Positions 34,943-44,324 of a stretch of 64,000 bases of DNA are shown here, piece by piece. Location of the stretch: contig CALAYS010000157.1 of NCBI GenBank assembly GCA_937895515.1, forward strand, positions 32,290-96,289, in the 5' to 3' direction. Each line of letters begins with the position of its first letter. Within the stretch, counting starts at the first letter, position 1. The DNA comes from an uncultured bacterium (lineage in GTDB: Bacteria > Patescibacteriota > Minisyncoccia > Phycocordibacterales > UBA9973). The notes beneath the pieces are model-generated. The model had not been told where the DNA came from and made no database searches. It was given only the letters and a program-made list of their open reading frames with translations. Position numbers and translations under genes: made by a program.

Positions 34943-35431
34943 TTAATCCAGCCCCGCGCATGCAGTAGATGGTTTGTATCCCGCTACCCTAGCGTCTTGT
35001 GCAGAATTAAAATAAACTCTTTTTTCAGCTGAGATATTTTTACCACCAGTGCACCATGTAAAGTAATAGACTCGGCCATTTTTACTGGCAACATAGCGGG
35101 AAGTTGGTAAATATGGGGTATTTAAACCAGGGTCTCCTACTTCCCTATTTTGAGCTATATTTAGGCCTGTAGAGCCATTTTGAGCCTTTGAGGATGCATT
35201 ATAAACCGCTGCAGATAAGCTACCACTGGGATATATTTCAGGGTCTGAAAGACTATAATCGCCATTATAACTAGATTCAATATTTTGTTCATTTATTGGG
35301 TTATTTAATGATTTACCCAAGCCAAAGCTAATAAGGTTAGAGATAATAAGAATAATCACAATTACAATAGTTTGACCAACAGGACTTTGTACCCAAGCCT
35401 TGATTTTATGGTTTATTTCTGTTATATTCAT
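34943..35431 (-). CDS. Membrane-anchored protein with Ada-like zinc-binding C-terminal domain
   Basis: A 162-residue protein (start MNITEINHK at 35431, with TATAAT 10 bases upstream; an ATG at 35527 lies upstream of that box). One membrane segment (about 18-37, TIVIVIILIISNLISFGLG) is followed by a Ser/Asn-rich stretch and a C-terminal YVASKNGRVYYFTWCTGGK...YFNSAQDARVAGYKPSTACAG module. The module resembles the Ada metal-binding fold used as a small outer domain in many CPR proteins; two of the expected Cys residues are visible. Role unknown. Confidence 0.6.
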   Translation of the reverse strand: MNITEINHKIKAWVQSPVGQTIVIVIILIISNLISFGLGKSLNNPINEQNIESSYNGDYSLSDPEIYPSGSLSAAVYNASSKAQNGSTGLNIAQNREVGDPGLNTPYLPTSRYVASKNGRVYYFTWCTGGKNISAEKRVYFNSAQDARVAGYKPSTACAGLD

Positions 35432-35520
35432 TATGTTACCTATTATACAATATAAAAGTAAAAAGTATCTACCTGTCACGTGGGTATAAATATCTTTTAT
35501 AAGTAATTTAAATATCAAAT

Positions 35521-35808
35521 ATGGCACATAGGAAAGCCGGTGGTTCCGCGAAGAACCTCAAGGACTCACAGCCAAAATATCTAGGTACTAAAAAGTATGC
35601 TGGAGAAAAAGTTATAGCTGGAAATATTATTATCCGTCAACGCGGAACAAAAATTCTTGCTGGAAATAACGTTGGCATGGGACGCGATCATACATTGTTT
35701 GCTCTTAAAGATGGAACTGTAAAGTTTACAAACAAAAGAAAAAATAATTTTGATGGGTCTCAAACAGTCCGAAAACAAGTTCATGTAACACCACCAACAT
35801 CTAAATAG
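35521..35808 (+). CDS. rpmA: Ribosomal protein bL27
   Basis: A 95-residue large-subunit protein that begins MAHRKAGGSAKNLKDSQPKYLG, the standard L27 start without a cleaved extension. IIIRQRGTKILAGNNVGMGRDHTLFAL is typical. Unlike in most bacteria it is not next to rplU, which lies at 43.97 kb on the other strand. Confidence 0.95.
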   Translation: MAHRKAGGSAKNLKDSQPKYLGTKKYAGEKVIAGNIIIRQRGTKILAGNNVGMGRDHTLFALKDGTVKFTNKRKNNFDGSQTVRKQVHVTPPTSK

Positions 35809-35817
35809 ATATTGTAT

Positions 35818-35850
35818 AAAAACCTCTCATTTAATTGAGAGGTTTTTATG
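35818..35850 (+). terminator. Terminator after rpmA
   Basis: AAAAACCTCTCA pairs with TGAGAGGTTTTT around TTTAAT, followed by TATG. Confidence 0.9.
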
Positions 35851-35858
35851 TTTGATTA

Positions 35859-35880
35859 AATATATCATATATGATATATT
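35859..35880. promoter_or_regulatory. 22-bp perfect palindrome with -10-like box before a Nudix gene
   Basis: AATATATCATA/TATGATATATT is a perfect palindrome 30 bases before the Nudix ATG at 35911 and holds TGATATATT, a possible extended -10. It could be an operator; its AT-only nature makes chance more likely. Confidence 0.4.
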
Positions 35881-35910
35881 CATTTAAATTTAAATCATAT
35901 CTTATCTAAC

Positions 35911-36420
35911 ATGAAAAATCTAACCAGACTACCTGACGGAGTTCAGGGTATAATTATGGTTGGAGAAAACAGCCATGATTTATTTCAACAAAAATTTTTA
36001 CTCGTTCAGGATCGTAATGACCGAGGACGAGGTGATGGTATACTTATGTGTGGTCTTCCTGGCGGTGGTGTAAATGAAAATGAACATCATAGCATTGCTA
36101 TAAACCGCGAGGTTTGTCTTGAAGAAGTTGGCATAGAACTTGAATTTGTATATTTTGGTTGTTATAAAAAAATTAGGCCTAATGGGTTTAATTACAACCA
36201 TTTATATATTGCTCAAATTTCCAACTTACCAAATGTTCTAAAAACAAAAGATCCATTAGAAGTTTCTGAGATAAAAATAAAAACCTTATCCCAGATTATC
36301 GAAATGGCGGAACAAAAATTAATCCATGAAGGAAGTATAAGGCTTAAACTTAAATTCCTAAATAGGATTCGAACCGGGTCGTTGAATAAACCAGTTTACT
36401 GGAATGGCTACACCTTTTAG
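35911..36420 (+). CDS. Nudix hydrolase
   Basis: A 169-residue protein with a perfect Nudix box, G-x5-E-x7-REV-x2-EE-x-GI (GGVNENEHHSIAINREVCLE... near residues 50-72). The Glu residues that bind metal are all present. Substrate specificity cannot be read from the sequence; the family cleaves nucleoside diphosphates linked to another group. Confidence 0.85.
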   Translation: MKNLTRLPDGVQGIIMVGENSHDLFQQKFLLVQDRNDRGRGDGILMCGLPGGGVNENEHHSIAINREVCLEEVGIELEFVYFGCYKKIRPNGFNYNHLYIAQISNLPNVLKTKDPLEVSEIKIKTLSQIIEMAEQKLIHEGSIRLKLKFLNRIRTGSLNKPVYWNGYTF

Positions 36421-36465
36421 CCCTTGTAATTGCTTTATTTTAAAGTATATACAAGGGTTTTTTTA
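36421..36465 (+). terminator. Terminator after the Nudix gene
   Basis: CCCTTGTA pairs with TACAAGGG across an 18-20 base loop, followed by TTTTTTTA. The next promoter begins directly after it. Confidence 0.7.
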
Positions 36466-36467
36466 TA

Positions 36468-36476
36468 TGATATACT
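36468..36476 (+). promoter_or_regulatory. Extended -10 promoter exactly 6 bases before an ATG
   Basis: TGATATACT ends 6 bases before the ATG at 36483. Confidence 0.7.
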
Positions 36477-36482
36477 CGCCCA

Positions 36483-37172
36483 ATGAAAGCTTTTATTCTG
36501 TGTGCTGGTAACGGCGAGCGATTAAAACCATTGACTGACAATACCCCAAAACCACTTATCTTAATAAAGGGTCGGCCTATTTTGTCTTATATATTCTCTT
36601 CCCTACCTGATGAAATTAACGAAGTTTTTATTGTTATAAAACAAAAGCATTTAGATTTATTTGAAAATTTTTTAAAGGAAAACCCAATAGATAAAAAAAT
36701 TAAATTTTTATTTCAAGATGAAAAAACCAAAGGCACATACCATGCATTAATGGCAGGGTCCGAAGTTATTAAAAATGAAGATAAATTTTTAGTACTAAAT
36801 GGTGATGATATTTTCCTAAAAGAAGATTTGGAAGAATTAATTAAAATAAATTCCCCGGCATATGGTCTTAGTTATAAAATCTTAAATGAAAGATACCGGA
36901 CTTGTGATATAGACCAAGAAACAAAAACAATTACTAACTTTAGATTTATTAAAAAAGAAGAAAAAGAAAAACCTGTAATTTGTTTTTCTGGAGCATATAC
37001 ACTAACATCAGATTTTTTAAATTATAAACCAGTTTATGTTGGTGATGAAGCCGGAATACCTCATACTCTATTTGGTGCAAACGTTAAAGTCTCTTATATA
37101 ATTTTAAAGCATTGGCATCAAATAAATACACTTGATGAACTAACTAAAACCGAGCAAGAAATAAATTTTTAA
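36483..37172 (+). CDS. Sugar-1-phosphate nucleotidyltransferase
   Basis: A 229-residue protein with the nucleotide-binding loop MKAFILCAGNGERLKPLTDNTPKPLI, the KGTYHALMAG block and the metal Asp in LVLNGDDIF. It should activate a sugar phosphate (NDP-glucose or mannose type) for glycan synthesis. Its TAA overlaps the stop of the convergent gene: the four bases TTAA at 37169-37172 provide both stops. Confidence 0.85.
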   Translation: MKAFILCAGNGERLKPLTDNTPKPLILIKGRPILSYIFSSLPDEINEVFIVIKQKHLDLFENFLKENPIDKKIKFLFQDEKTKGTYHALMAGSEVIKNEDKFLVLNGDDIFLKEDLEELIKINSPAYGLSYKILNERYRTCDIDQETKTITNFRFIKKEEKEKPVICFSGAYTLTSDFLNYKPVYVGDEAGIPHTLFGANVKVSYIILKHWHQINTLDELTKTEQEINF

Positions 37173-38866
37173 ATTATTTCTTGTTGATAACACTTTTCAC
37201 AATAAACTATTTCTGGCCTATTAGGGGCATATGAAGTAAAAATACTATCATTACATTTGGCGCAGTTTCTATTGTAAAAAAATGGCATATTAAGTCTAGA
37301 CATTCTCCTGTTATGTCTACAGTCTGTACAATTTCTAGGGATAGGTAAATTTATTTTTTTTAATAAATCAAATTCACCTGTACCAATTTTATAAGGTTTA
37401 CTACATTCCACACAAGACAATATCTGATCAATTATTGAAATATCTATATCATTAATACTATCTGGAATATCTTGAGAATATAATGTTGGTGTAATATTGT
37501 TTATATTTTTTTCTGTATACTTAAATCCTTCATTTAAAATTTCTTCTTTATTTAAATCAAAATATTGAATAGCGTAAGATTCATTATAAGAAAAAGGTGA
37601 CAAATCATAAGGTAAAAATTCACCATATTTAAATACTCTACCCTTTTTATCTATATAAGGATTTTTTTCAAGATCTTCTATTATTTTTTTGCGAAGAATA
37701 AAATAATCTTCTTTAGAATATTGTTTATTAAGTATACAGTATTCTTTTTTCCTTAAATTAACACAACCAAAACAATTAGATACATTAACACAATACATTG
37801 CATATTCTACATTACTACAGTTATTCCAGGACCCGGCACAATATTTTGAACCATTTACCCCTTCACCTACTGTAATTGAATCAATGCAGTAAGATATATT
37901 GTGCCCCCATTCGGAAATATCATAACATTCTTTTGTTGTACCTAATGTTACGAATTGGCAATATTTAGAATCCTCTAAAGATATTGCTTGGTAACAGTTT
38001 TTTGAATTTTTAGAATTATAAATATATTCACCAGAAGAATCAAAATTCAATCTTTCGTAAGAAAATCTTTTAGGAAAAGATAGCCAAAATTTATAAATAT
38101 TTTTTTGTATTTCTTTATGCGTTGTATATTTATCTAATCCAAGATTATTAAACCTGTTTTGCCATTCTTCTTTTGATAGTTGTTCATTAAACCAAACATT
38201 ATTTCTATTTCTTAAATTTACACAACCAAAACAATTTGTACAAGCGTGGCAGTCTTTAGAATACCAAACATTTAAAGATTCAGGACAATTATCGGAAAAG
38301 AATCTTCGACTACCATCACCCGCTATACATTCATATGATAATTCACTATTATTAGTCATAGTCATTTCAGCGCATTCTCTGGAATGGACAATAGTTGAAC
38401 TATTATAAACATTTTCACAATAATCAGCATTAAAAATTAAATGACAATTTTTTAAAGCTCCAGCATGGTTAACATATTCACTATTAACTAATGACTGATA
38501 GTCAACAATCAAATTTTGAAATGGGGTTTTATTTCTAAGCTCTAAATATTGCTCAAAGAAATTTCGGTTAGGGTCATAATCTATACCATAGTCTGTTCCT
38601 TCCCATCCATCGCTCCACCAACATTTACCACAATAAACTTTTAGCCCACCTTCCTCGGAAAAAATTGATAATATATTTTTATCACAAAGCCCACATTTTC
38701 TTTTATATAAATTGCGCTCATTACGAAACATTAATCGACGCTGTAGTCTACAATCCGGACAAAATGTCGGTGCCGGGACACCTATTTTATCGTAAAAATC
38801 AAAATCCTCTGGTTCAATAATAAAGTTTTGCTTACAGTTCTGGCAGTTACGATTTTCTATTTCCAT
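37169..38866 (-). CDS. Cys-rich zinc-ribbon repeat protein, paralogue A
   Basis: A 565-residue soluble protein. The N-terminal module (1-110) has NCQNCKQNF, FCPDCRLQRR, CGLCDKN and YCGKCWW Cys pairs; the C-terminal module (about 480-565) repeats the same order (CVECSKPY, CTDCRHNRR, CAKCNDS, YCEKCYQQ), so the two ends are duplicates. Between them are about 350 residues rich in Asn, Cys, Ser and Tyr with the recurrent block CFGCVNLR followed by an EEW or ED-Y acidic end, suggesting a stacked-repeat fold. Two more copies lie at 44.9 and 46.6 kb. No signal peptide. Families like this occur in CPR genomes but have no known function. Confidence 0.75.
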   Translation of the reverse strand: MEIENRNCQNCKQNFIIEPEDFDFYDKIGVPAPTFCPDCRLQRRLMFRNERNLYKRKCGLCDKNILSIFSEEGGLKVYCGKCWWSDGWEGTDYGIDYDPNRNFFEQYLELRNKTPFQNLIVDYQSLVNSEYVNHAGALKNCHLIFNADYCENVYNSSTIVHSRECAEMTMTNNSELSYECIAGDGSRRFFSDNCPESLNVWYSKDCHACTNCFGCVNLRNRNNVWFNEQLSKEEWQNRFNNLGLDKYTTHKEIQKNIYKFWLSFPKRFSYERLNFDSSGEYIYNSKNSKNCYQAISLEDSKYCQFVTLGTTKECYDISEWGHNISYCIDSITVGEGVNGSKYCAGSWNNCSNVEYAMYCVNVSNCFGCVNLRKKEYCILNKQYSKEDYFILRKKIIEDLEKNPYIDKKGRVFKYGEFLPYDLSPFSYNESYAIQYFDLNKEEILNEGFKYTEKNINNITPTLYSQDIPDSINDIDISIIDQILSCVECSKPYKIGTGEFDLLKKINLPIPRNCTDCRHNRRMSRLNMPFFYNRNCAKCNDSIFTSYAPNRPEIVYCEKCYQQEII

Positions 38867-38899
38867 GGTATTTATAACTTTATAAAACTTAAACTTTTA

Positions 38900-40366
38900 C
38901 TAGATCAAAGGTTCACTTTCAACTTTAGGAGCAGAAGCTGAAGATGCATCATTATGTTGTCCGGGTTTGTTTGAAATTGCGGCTTTTTCTTGGGCAGATC
39001 TTACAATTAGGTTTTCATCTTCTTCCATTATGCGTTTAACTTCCTCTACTGGTACCGCAAATTGATTCCGTGAAGCTTCGATAATTCTTTCTCTATATGA
39101 TGGGTGTACCGCGGGCAAGACTTTTAATGTCTCCGCGGAGAATGGGTCATATGATTCCCCATCAATTGTCATTTTTATATAAAATTCACCAACACCCAGG
39201 TTAATCATGTCTTTAACATCAAAAATTGGAGCATATTCGGGTTTAAGTTTAACAGCATCTTCCCCACCAATACGAAATGTAATCATGGATCCCACATTAC
39301 CCATTACAGCTTGCTGAACTTTGGGTAATAATTGGTTAACATACTGGTGAGCAACAGTTAAATTAAGACCATATTTACGAGCCTCGGATAAAATATTTTC
39401 AAAAGTATCAGTAACCAAGTTTTGGAACTCGTCCACATATAGGTAAAAATCATTTCGGTCTTCTTTAGCTAATTTAGCTCGAGACATACCAGCTTGTTTG
39501 ATTTTAGTAATAAACATCGCTCCAAAAAATGACGCATTCTCTTCCCCAATTTTACCTTTGGAAAGATTAATCAAAATTATTTTTTGATCATTCATTAATT
39601 TTTCCAAATCAACTTTGTTACCTTTTTGCCCAAAAATATGTCTTAGCATTGGGTCTGATAGAAATTGTCCTAATTTATTAACCAATGGAATAATAGCATC
39701 AGTATCAAATTTTTCTGACCAGTCGGCAAATTCAATTGCCCAGAATCTTTTTACCATATCATCTTCAATATATTCCACAACCTTTTGACGATAGTTACGG
39801 TCAGTTAGCATTGAAATCATCCCTCGCATTGTGGCGTATGGATAGTCCAGCAGCGCCAATGTTGTAAAACGAAAAACGTGTTCCAACCGGGGTGTCCAGT
39901 TAGACCCGAATTGTTTCTTTAAGACTTCAATTAATCCTTGGGTTAATTGGTGTTTAAATGTTGGGTCAACATTAGCTAATGGATTAAACGATACTGGGTA
40001 ATCATCATCTGACGGATCAATAATACAAACATCATTAATTCTATCTTCTGGTACAAATTCTAAAATATCATCAATTAATTCACCATGGGGGTCAATAACA
40101 CAAACACCATAGCCATAAGCTATGTCTTGACGAATCATTAATTCTTGCAGTTTAGATTTACCAACACCAGATTTACCAACAATATATAAATGGCGGCGAC
40201 GGTCAATTCTTTTAATTCCAAATACATATTTTTTTTCTTCAAGTGCAGCAACATAGTTTGTTCGTCCAATAAAACAAACCTCGCGTGGGTCAATATCACC
40301 CAATACTGGCAGTTCTGGTGGTGGTGGAGCATATTTAATTATTTGTATTTTATTTGAATTTCCCAT
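38900..40366 (-). CDS. VirD4/TraG-like ATPase, short form
   Basis: A 488-residue P-loop ATPase of the conjugation-coupling type. Walker A is LYIVGKSGVGKSKLQELM near residue 58, VIDPHGELIDDILE follows, and Walker B is YLYVDEFQNLVTDTFENILSEARKYG with the sensor AHQYVNQL. There is no N-terminal membrane segment. It is a paralogue of the 783-aa ATPase at 41.5 kb, from which it is separated only by murG. It starts 2 bases after the murG stop. Confidence 0.88.
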   Translation of the reverse strand: MGNSNKIQIIKYAPPPPELPVLGDIDPREVCFIGRTNYVAALEEKKYVFGIKRIDRRRHLYIVGKSGVGKSKLQELMIRQDIAYGYGVCVIDPHGELIDDILEFVPEDRINDVCIIDPSDDDYPVSFNPLANVDPTFKHQLTQGLIEVLKKQFGSNWTPRLEHVFRFTTLALLDYPYATMRGMISMLTDRNYRQKVVEYIEDDMVKRFWAIEFADWSEKFDTDAIIPLVNKLGQFLSDPMLRHIFGQKGNKVDLEKLMNDQKIILINLSKGKIGEENASFFGAMFITKIKQAGMSRAKLAKEDRNDFYLYVDEFQNLVTDTFENILSEARKYGLNLTVAHQYVNQLLPKVQQAVMGNVGSMITFRIGGEDAVKLKPEYAPIFDVKDMINLGVGEFYIKMTIDGESYDPFSAETLKVLPAVHPSYRERIIEASRNQFAVPVEEVKRIMEEDENLIVRSAQEKAAISNKPGQHNDASSASAPKVESEPLI

Positions 40367-40368
40367 AA

Positions 40369-41505
40369 TTAATTATCAAGCTCGTGTGATTCTCCTGTTA
40401 ATACTGCAATGCGGGCTATTTCCATAGCGGCATCAATATTTCCAATATCAAAAGTTGCTTTATGCATTTTAGTCCAAACAGATTCATGCATTAAAATACT
40501 ATTAACTTCAGATATAAATAAATGTGGCAATGCGTTGACTTCTTCCATTATAATACCTGCTCCAATTTCAGCATAATGAATAGCATTTTTATGTTGATGG
40601 TTACCATTAGAATGAGTTATAGGTATAACTATTGCTGGTATGTGCCAAGTTGCAATTTCAAACAAGGTTGAACCAGCTCGTGACACCACAAGAGACGAAA
40701 TAGCTGCAGCATGCCTTGTATCAACTGCATTTAAAAATGGTTTTATAATATAACGATTTTTATAAGGATGATTTTCTAGAATTACGCTGGATTCATTCTT
40801 AACATTAATTTCATTATTTACTCCACATTGATGGATTATTTGATATGTTTTTAAAAGTTCACTTAATGATTCCATTACAAGATCATTTATTTTTTCAGCA
40901 CCTTGGGACCCAGCATATACAAAAATTGTTGGTATATGTTGATCTAAATTATAGTATTCTGCACCATCAGCAGTTGTGGGTAAATGCATTAATTCATTAC
41001 GGATTGGTAAACCAACAACAGCTGTTTTTGTTTTGTCAAAAAATTCTTCAGCATCTTTATAAGAAAGAGCAATATTTTTAGCAAACTTCCCTGCCCACAT
41101 ATTAACTCGTCCAGGATGAGTATCTGACTCATGAATAACTACTGGAATATTTAACATTCTTGCAGCAAAAAGAGCCGGAAATGACCCATGTCCACCCTTG
41201 GCAATAACTACATCTGGATATAAGAAAAATAATTTAAATAAAGCTTGCACTAAACCAATTGCAACTTTGAACATATCCGTAAAATTTTTAAACGAAGGAT
41301 ATATCCGCAATTTACCAGTGGAGACGGATATAAATTTTATTTCATTTTCAGTCAAAGCCTTTTGATCATAAGGATCACTAGACATATAATAAAGTTCTAC
41401 TTTCCCAAGCTTGCGCTCACGAGACAAAGTATGTATTCTCTCTGCTATTGCTATTAGTGGATAAAAATGTCCACCTGATCCGCCACCAGTTAAAAGTATT
41501 TTCAT
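40369..41505 (-). CDS. murG: UDP-GlcNAc:lipid I transferase MurG
   Basis: A 378-residue GT28 glycosyltransferase that makes lipid II. The Gly-rich loop LLTGGGSGGHFYPLIAIAERI is at the start, AKGGHGSFPALFAA and VIHESDTHPGRVN are the acceptor-side blocks, and SRAGSTLFEIATWHIPAIVIPI with HQHKNA is the UDP-GlcNAc site. The start at 41505 (MKILL) is used; an ATG at 41538 would add 11 residues that overlap the upstream gene. It lies between two VirD4-like genes rather than in a mur cluster. Confidence 0.93.
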   Translation of the reverse strand: MKILLTGGGSGGHFYPLIAIAERIHTLSRERKLGKVELYYMSSDPYDQKALTENEIKFISVSTGKLRIYPSFKNFTDMFKVAIGLVQALFKLFFLYPDVVIAKGGHGSFPALFAARMLNIPVVIHESDTHPGRVNMWAGKFAKNIALSYKDAEEFFDKTKTAVVGLPIRNELMHLPTTADGAEYYNLDQHIPTIFVYAGSQGAEKINDLVMESLSELLKTYQIIHQCGVNNEINVKNESSVILENHPYKNRYIIKPFLNAVDTRHAAAISSLVVSRAGSTLFEIATWHIPAIVIPITHSNGNHQHKNAIHYAEIGAGIIMEEVNALPHLFISEVNSILMHESVWTKMHKATFDIGNIDAAMEIARIAVLTGESHELDN

Positions 41506-41506
41506 A

Positions 41507-43858
41507 TTACAAACTTGCCTGTTTAGACAGGTCATCATTATCTTTTTCGAATAATTTTTTTAATACATCTTCCGGAACTTCCTTTTTAGGTGTTCTTTTG
41601 CTGTATTTTTCCGGAGGCTTGGGAACCTCTAATTCGATCTTATCTTCATAGAATTTTTCAACTTTTGTTACTTCTTCTTTTACAATTTCATCCTTCTTTT
41701 CATTAACTATATTAGGTGTGTTATTTATATTTTCAGTTTTTGTCTGATTTACAATAGGAGCTGTTTTAACATTAGAAACATTTGCAACATTATTCACTAA
41801 ATTTTTTAGCATCTGTTGTGATTCATATGTTGCGGCTTTGGGAGTAACAGATGCCACAGGCTTTGGAACTTCAATTTTATCTTCTATAACCGGAGTATTA
41901 ACTGTTTGTTTAAGCTCGGCAACTTTGGGATGAATTGTTATTTTTTGTGGATCAGACTTTATTGGTGTTACAGGTTTAGGCGGATTTGTAGATGATGTTG
42001 GATTTGCTTGTGTAATTGTACCTAATAAATCCTTTAAAGTCGTAAAGCCTTCTTTGTCTTTTTCATCTTTAATTGGAACCATAGCTGGTTTAGATTGAGT
42101 TAGAGTTTGGTATTTATTGTTTAAGTTATTATTTGAATTCAACGTAGGTTTACTATTTTGTACAAATGTTTTTGGTGTTGGCGTATTTGAAAATGTTTTG
42201 GGTGTTTCTTTTTTATAATCTTTTTGTATAAAAGATGGTTTGTTATTTGTAATAATTGTTGGTTGATATTCAATACCCATTGCCGCTAATGCTTCGGCGG
42301 GTTTAGGCCCATCATTTAAATTTTTATCATAAAATCCTTTGGCTGGTTTTAGTTCCCCTACTTTTATTTTACTTAAACAATCTTTACAATAAATAGGTTT
42401 ACCGGCTTTGGGTTCAAAAGGTACAACAATTTCCTTGTTACAGTTAACACATACAGCAGGATACATTTTATTTGTTGGAGTATTACTATAAGGATTTGAA
42501 TTCGTATTTTCTTTATTAGCAATGATTGTTCCACCAGCAGTTGAACTCCAAGAGTTAATTGCCGCTTCAACAACATTCTGCGGGCGACAATAAATTTCAC
42601 GAGATCTTTTAATTGCAGCTTCGGTACTGTCTTCTAATCCATCGTTAATTCTTATTGGTGGCAAAGTATTTGCTGAAAAAGGCCGGCTAGTAATACCATC
42701 AATCATTAATTTTAAATAAATCTCATAGTTTGGAAGACCAATAAAATCTTCAGGAATAAATTCTGGAGCAAATTCTTTTTCTAAAACCTTGGCATCTTCT
42801 GCTCCGATACGAAAAATTATCATTGACCCCACGTTACCAAAAACTGCATCTTTTAAATCACCCCCATCTTTGGTTTCAATTTGAGCAGTATATTGATGAG
42901 CCAGTGTTAAACAAAGACGGTATTTACGAGCTTCAGACAAAATACTTGCAAAAGATTCTGTCGCAAAGTTTTGGAATTCATCAACATATAAATAAAAATC
43001 GCGTCTCTCTTCTTCTGGAATACGAACACGCTCCATGGCCGCTAGTTGCAATTTAGTAATAATCATTGCACCAAGAAGAGCCGAGTTATCTTCACCAATA
43101 CGGCCTTTGGATACATTAACAAGGAAAATTTTTCCTTCATTCATTAAATTAAAAACATCAATAGTACTTTCTTGTTGACCAACGATATTTCGAATAATCG
43201 ATGATGAAAGAAATTGCCCAACTTTATTTTGAATCGGAGCAATGGCTTCGTTACGGAATTGTTCTTTCCATTGTTCGTATTCATGAACCCAAAAAGCCTT
43301 AACCATTGGGTCTTTTAAATTATTAATTATGACTTGGCGATAGTCTTTATCAACTAACATCCGAGTAATACCCAGTAGTGTTGTATTAGGAGTATCCAGC
43401 AGTGCCAAAATAGTATTGTTCATAATGTATTCCATACGAGATGACCATACATTAGCCCAAATTTTTGTAAAAATACCCATCAGCCCCGAAGCCACTAAAT
43501 GTTTGTATTTAGAATCGCGTAATTCTAGTGGATTAAAACCAATACAATATTCTGTATCAGCTGGGTTAAAATAAACAACGTCGTTTAGTCTATGTTCAGG
43601 AATGACTTTTAATACAGTCTCAACTAATTCTCCATGAGGATCAACAAGACACAAACCTTCACCATTCCAAATATTTTGAATAACAAGGTTTGAAATAAGC
43701 GCTGATTTACCAGTACCTGATTTACCTAATATATATAAATGTTGGCGACGATCCTTACGCTTGATACCAAAAATTTCATTCCCACCACGAAAATTCGTAC
43801 GAGCGAAATACGTAATATCACGATTCATTGGAATGTCCGGCATGTGCGGATTTTGCAT
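41507..43858 (-). CDS. VirD4/TraG-like ATPase with long disordered tail and zinc ribbon
   Basis: A 783-residue protein. Residues 1-420 are a coupling-type ATPase (Walker A LYILGKSGTGKSALISNL, VDPHGELVETVL, Walker B YLYVDEFQNFATESFASILSEARKYR, sensor AHQYTAQ). A zinc ribbon (CVNCNKEIVVPF...PIYCKDCL) is at about 485-515, then a Pro/Thr/Lys/Asn-rich tail of about 250 residues. The same domain set is common in CPR genomes and may drive a DNA or protein transfer apparatus or pilus. Confidence 0.88.
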   Translation of the reverse strand: MQNPHMPDIPMNRDITYFARTNFRGGNEIFGIKRKDRRQHLYILGKSGTGKSALISNLVIQNIWNGEGLCLVDPHGELVETVLKVIPEHRLNDVVYFNPADTEYCIGFNPLELRDSKYKHLVASGLMGIFTKIWANVWSSRMEYIMNNTILALLDTPNTTLLGITRMLVDKDYRQVIINNLKDPMVKAFWVHEYEQWKEQFRNEAIAPIQNKVGQFLSSSIIRNIVGQQESTIDVFNLMNEGKIFLVNVSKGRIGEDNSALLGAMIITKLQLAAMERVRIPEEERRDFYLYVDEFQNFATESFASILSEARKYRLCLTLAHQYTAQIETKDGGDLKDAVFGNVGSMIIFRIGAEDAKVLEKEFAPEFIPEDFIGLPNYEIYLKLMIDGITSRPFSANTLPPIRINDGLEDSTEAAIKRSREIYCRPQNVVEAAINSWSSTAGGTIIANKENTNSNPYSNTPTNKMYPAVCVNCNKEIVVPFEPKAGKPIYCKDCLSKIKVGELKPAKGFYDKNLNDGPKPAEALAAMGIEYQPTIITNNKPSFIQKDYKKETPKTFSNTPTPKTFVQNSKPTLNSNNNLNNKYQTLTQSKPAMVPIKDEKDKEGFTTLKDLLGTITQANPTSSTNPPKPVTPIKSDPQKITIHPKVAELKQTVNTPVIEDKIEVPKPVASVTPKAATYESQQMLKNLVNNVANVSNVKTAPIVNQTKTENINNTPNIVNEKKDEIVKEEVTKVEKFYEDKIELEVPKPPEKYSKRTPKKEVPEDVLKKLFEKDNDDLSKQASL

Positions 43859-43872
43859 ATATTTGTATCTAA

Positions 43873-43881
43873 ATTATAGCA
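43873..43881 (-). promoter_or_regulatory. Extended -10 promoter of the VirD4-murG-VirD4 operon
   Basis: TGCTATAAT on the minus strand, 14 bases before the ATG at 43858; predicted leader about 8 nt. Confidence 0.7.
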
Positions 43882-43932
43882 TAAAAGTTTTTTGTATAGT
43901 AATTAAATCCCCTTTTTAAAAGCACCCCAAAT

Positions 43933-43963
43933 AAAAAACCTCATACTGTGCATGAGGTTTTTT
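43933..43963 (-). terminator. Terminator after rplU
   Basis: AAAAAACCTCAT pairs with ATGAGGTTTTTT around ACTGTGC. Confidence 0.9.
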
Positions 43964-43969
43964 AAGAGA

Positions 43970-44287
43970 TTATTTTATTGCAGTAATTTTTACTTCAACA
44001 AATGGTTGTCTGTGACCATTCTTTTTAAAATATCGAGATTTTTGTAAATACTTAACTACCATTACTTTATCAGCACGGCCGATTTTTGTAACTTCAGCTG
44101 TAACGCTTGCTCCATCAATTAATGGCATACCAATAGTTGTATCTTTACCATTATCGACTAGCAAAACTTCATCAAAAACTAATTTTTGACCAACTTCTGC
44201 AACGTCTTTAAGTTTCTCAATACGAACAACGTCGCCTTTTGATACGCGATATTGTTTTCCGCCTGTCTTTATTACTGCAAATTCCAT
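43970..44287 (-). CDS. rplU: Ribosomal protein bL21
   Basis: A 105-residue protein beginning MEFAVIKTGGKQYRVSKGDVVRIEKL, with FKKNGHRQPFVEVKITAI at the end. It is monocistronic here, separated from rpmA by 8 kb; in most bacteria the two genes are adjacent. Confidence 0.95.
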   Translation of the reverse strand: MEFAVIKTGGKQYRVSKGDVVRIEKLKDVAEVGQKLVFDEVLLVDNGKDTTIGMPLIDGASVTAEVTKIGRADKVMVVKYLQKSRYFKKNGHRQPFVEVKITAIK

Positions 44288-44293
44288 AGGGCA

Positions 44294-44302
44294 AATATAG
44301 CA
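44294..44302 (-). promoter_or_regulatory. Extended -10 promoter of rplU
   Basis: TGCTATATT on the minus strand ends exactly 6 bases before the ATG at 44287. Confidence 0.75.
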
Positions 44303-44324
44303 TAATCCCCTGTTTTTTGCAAGT

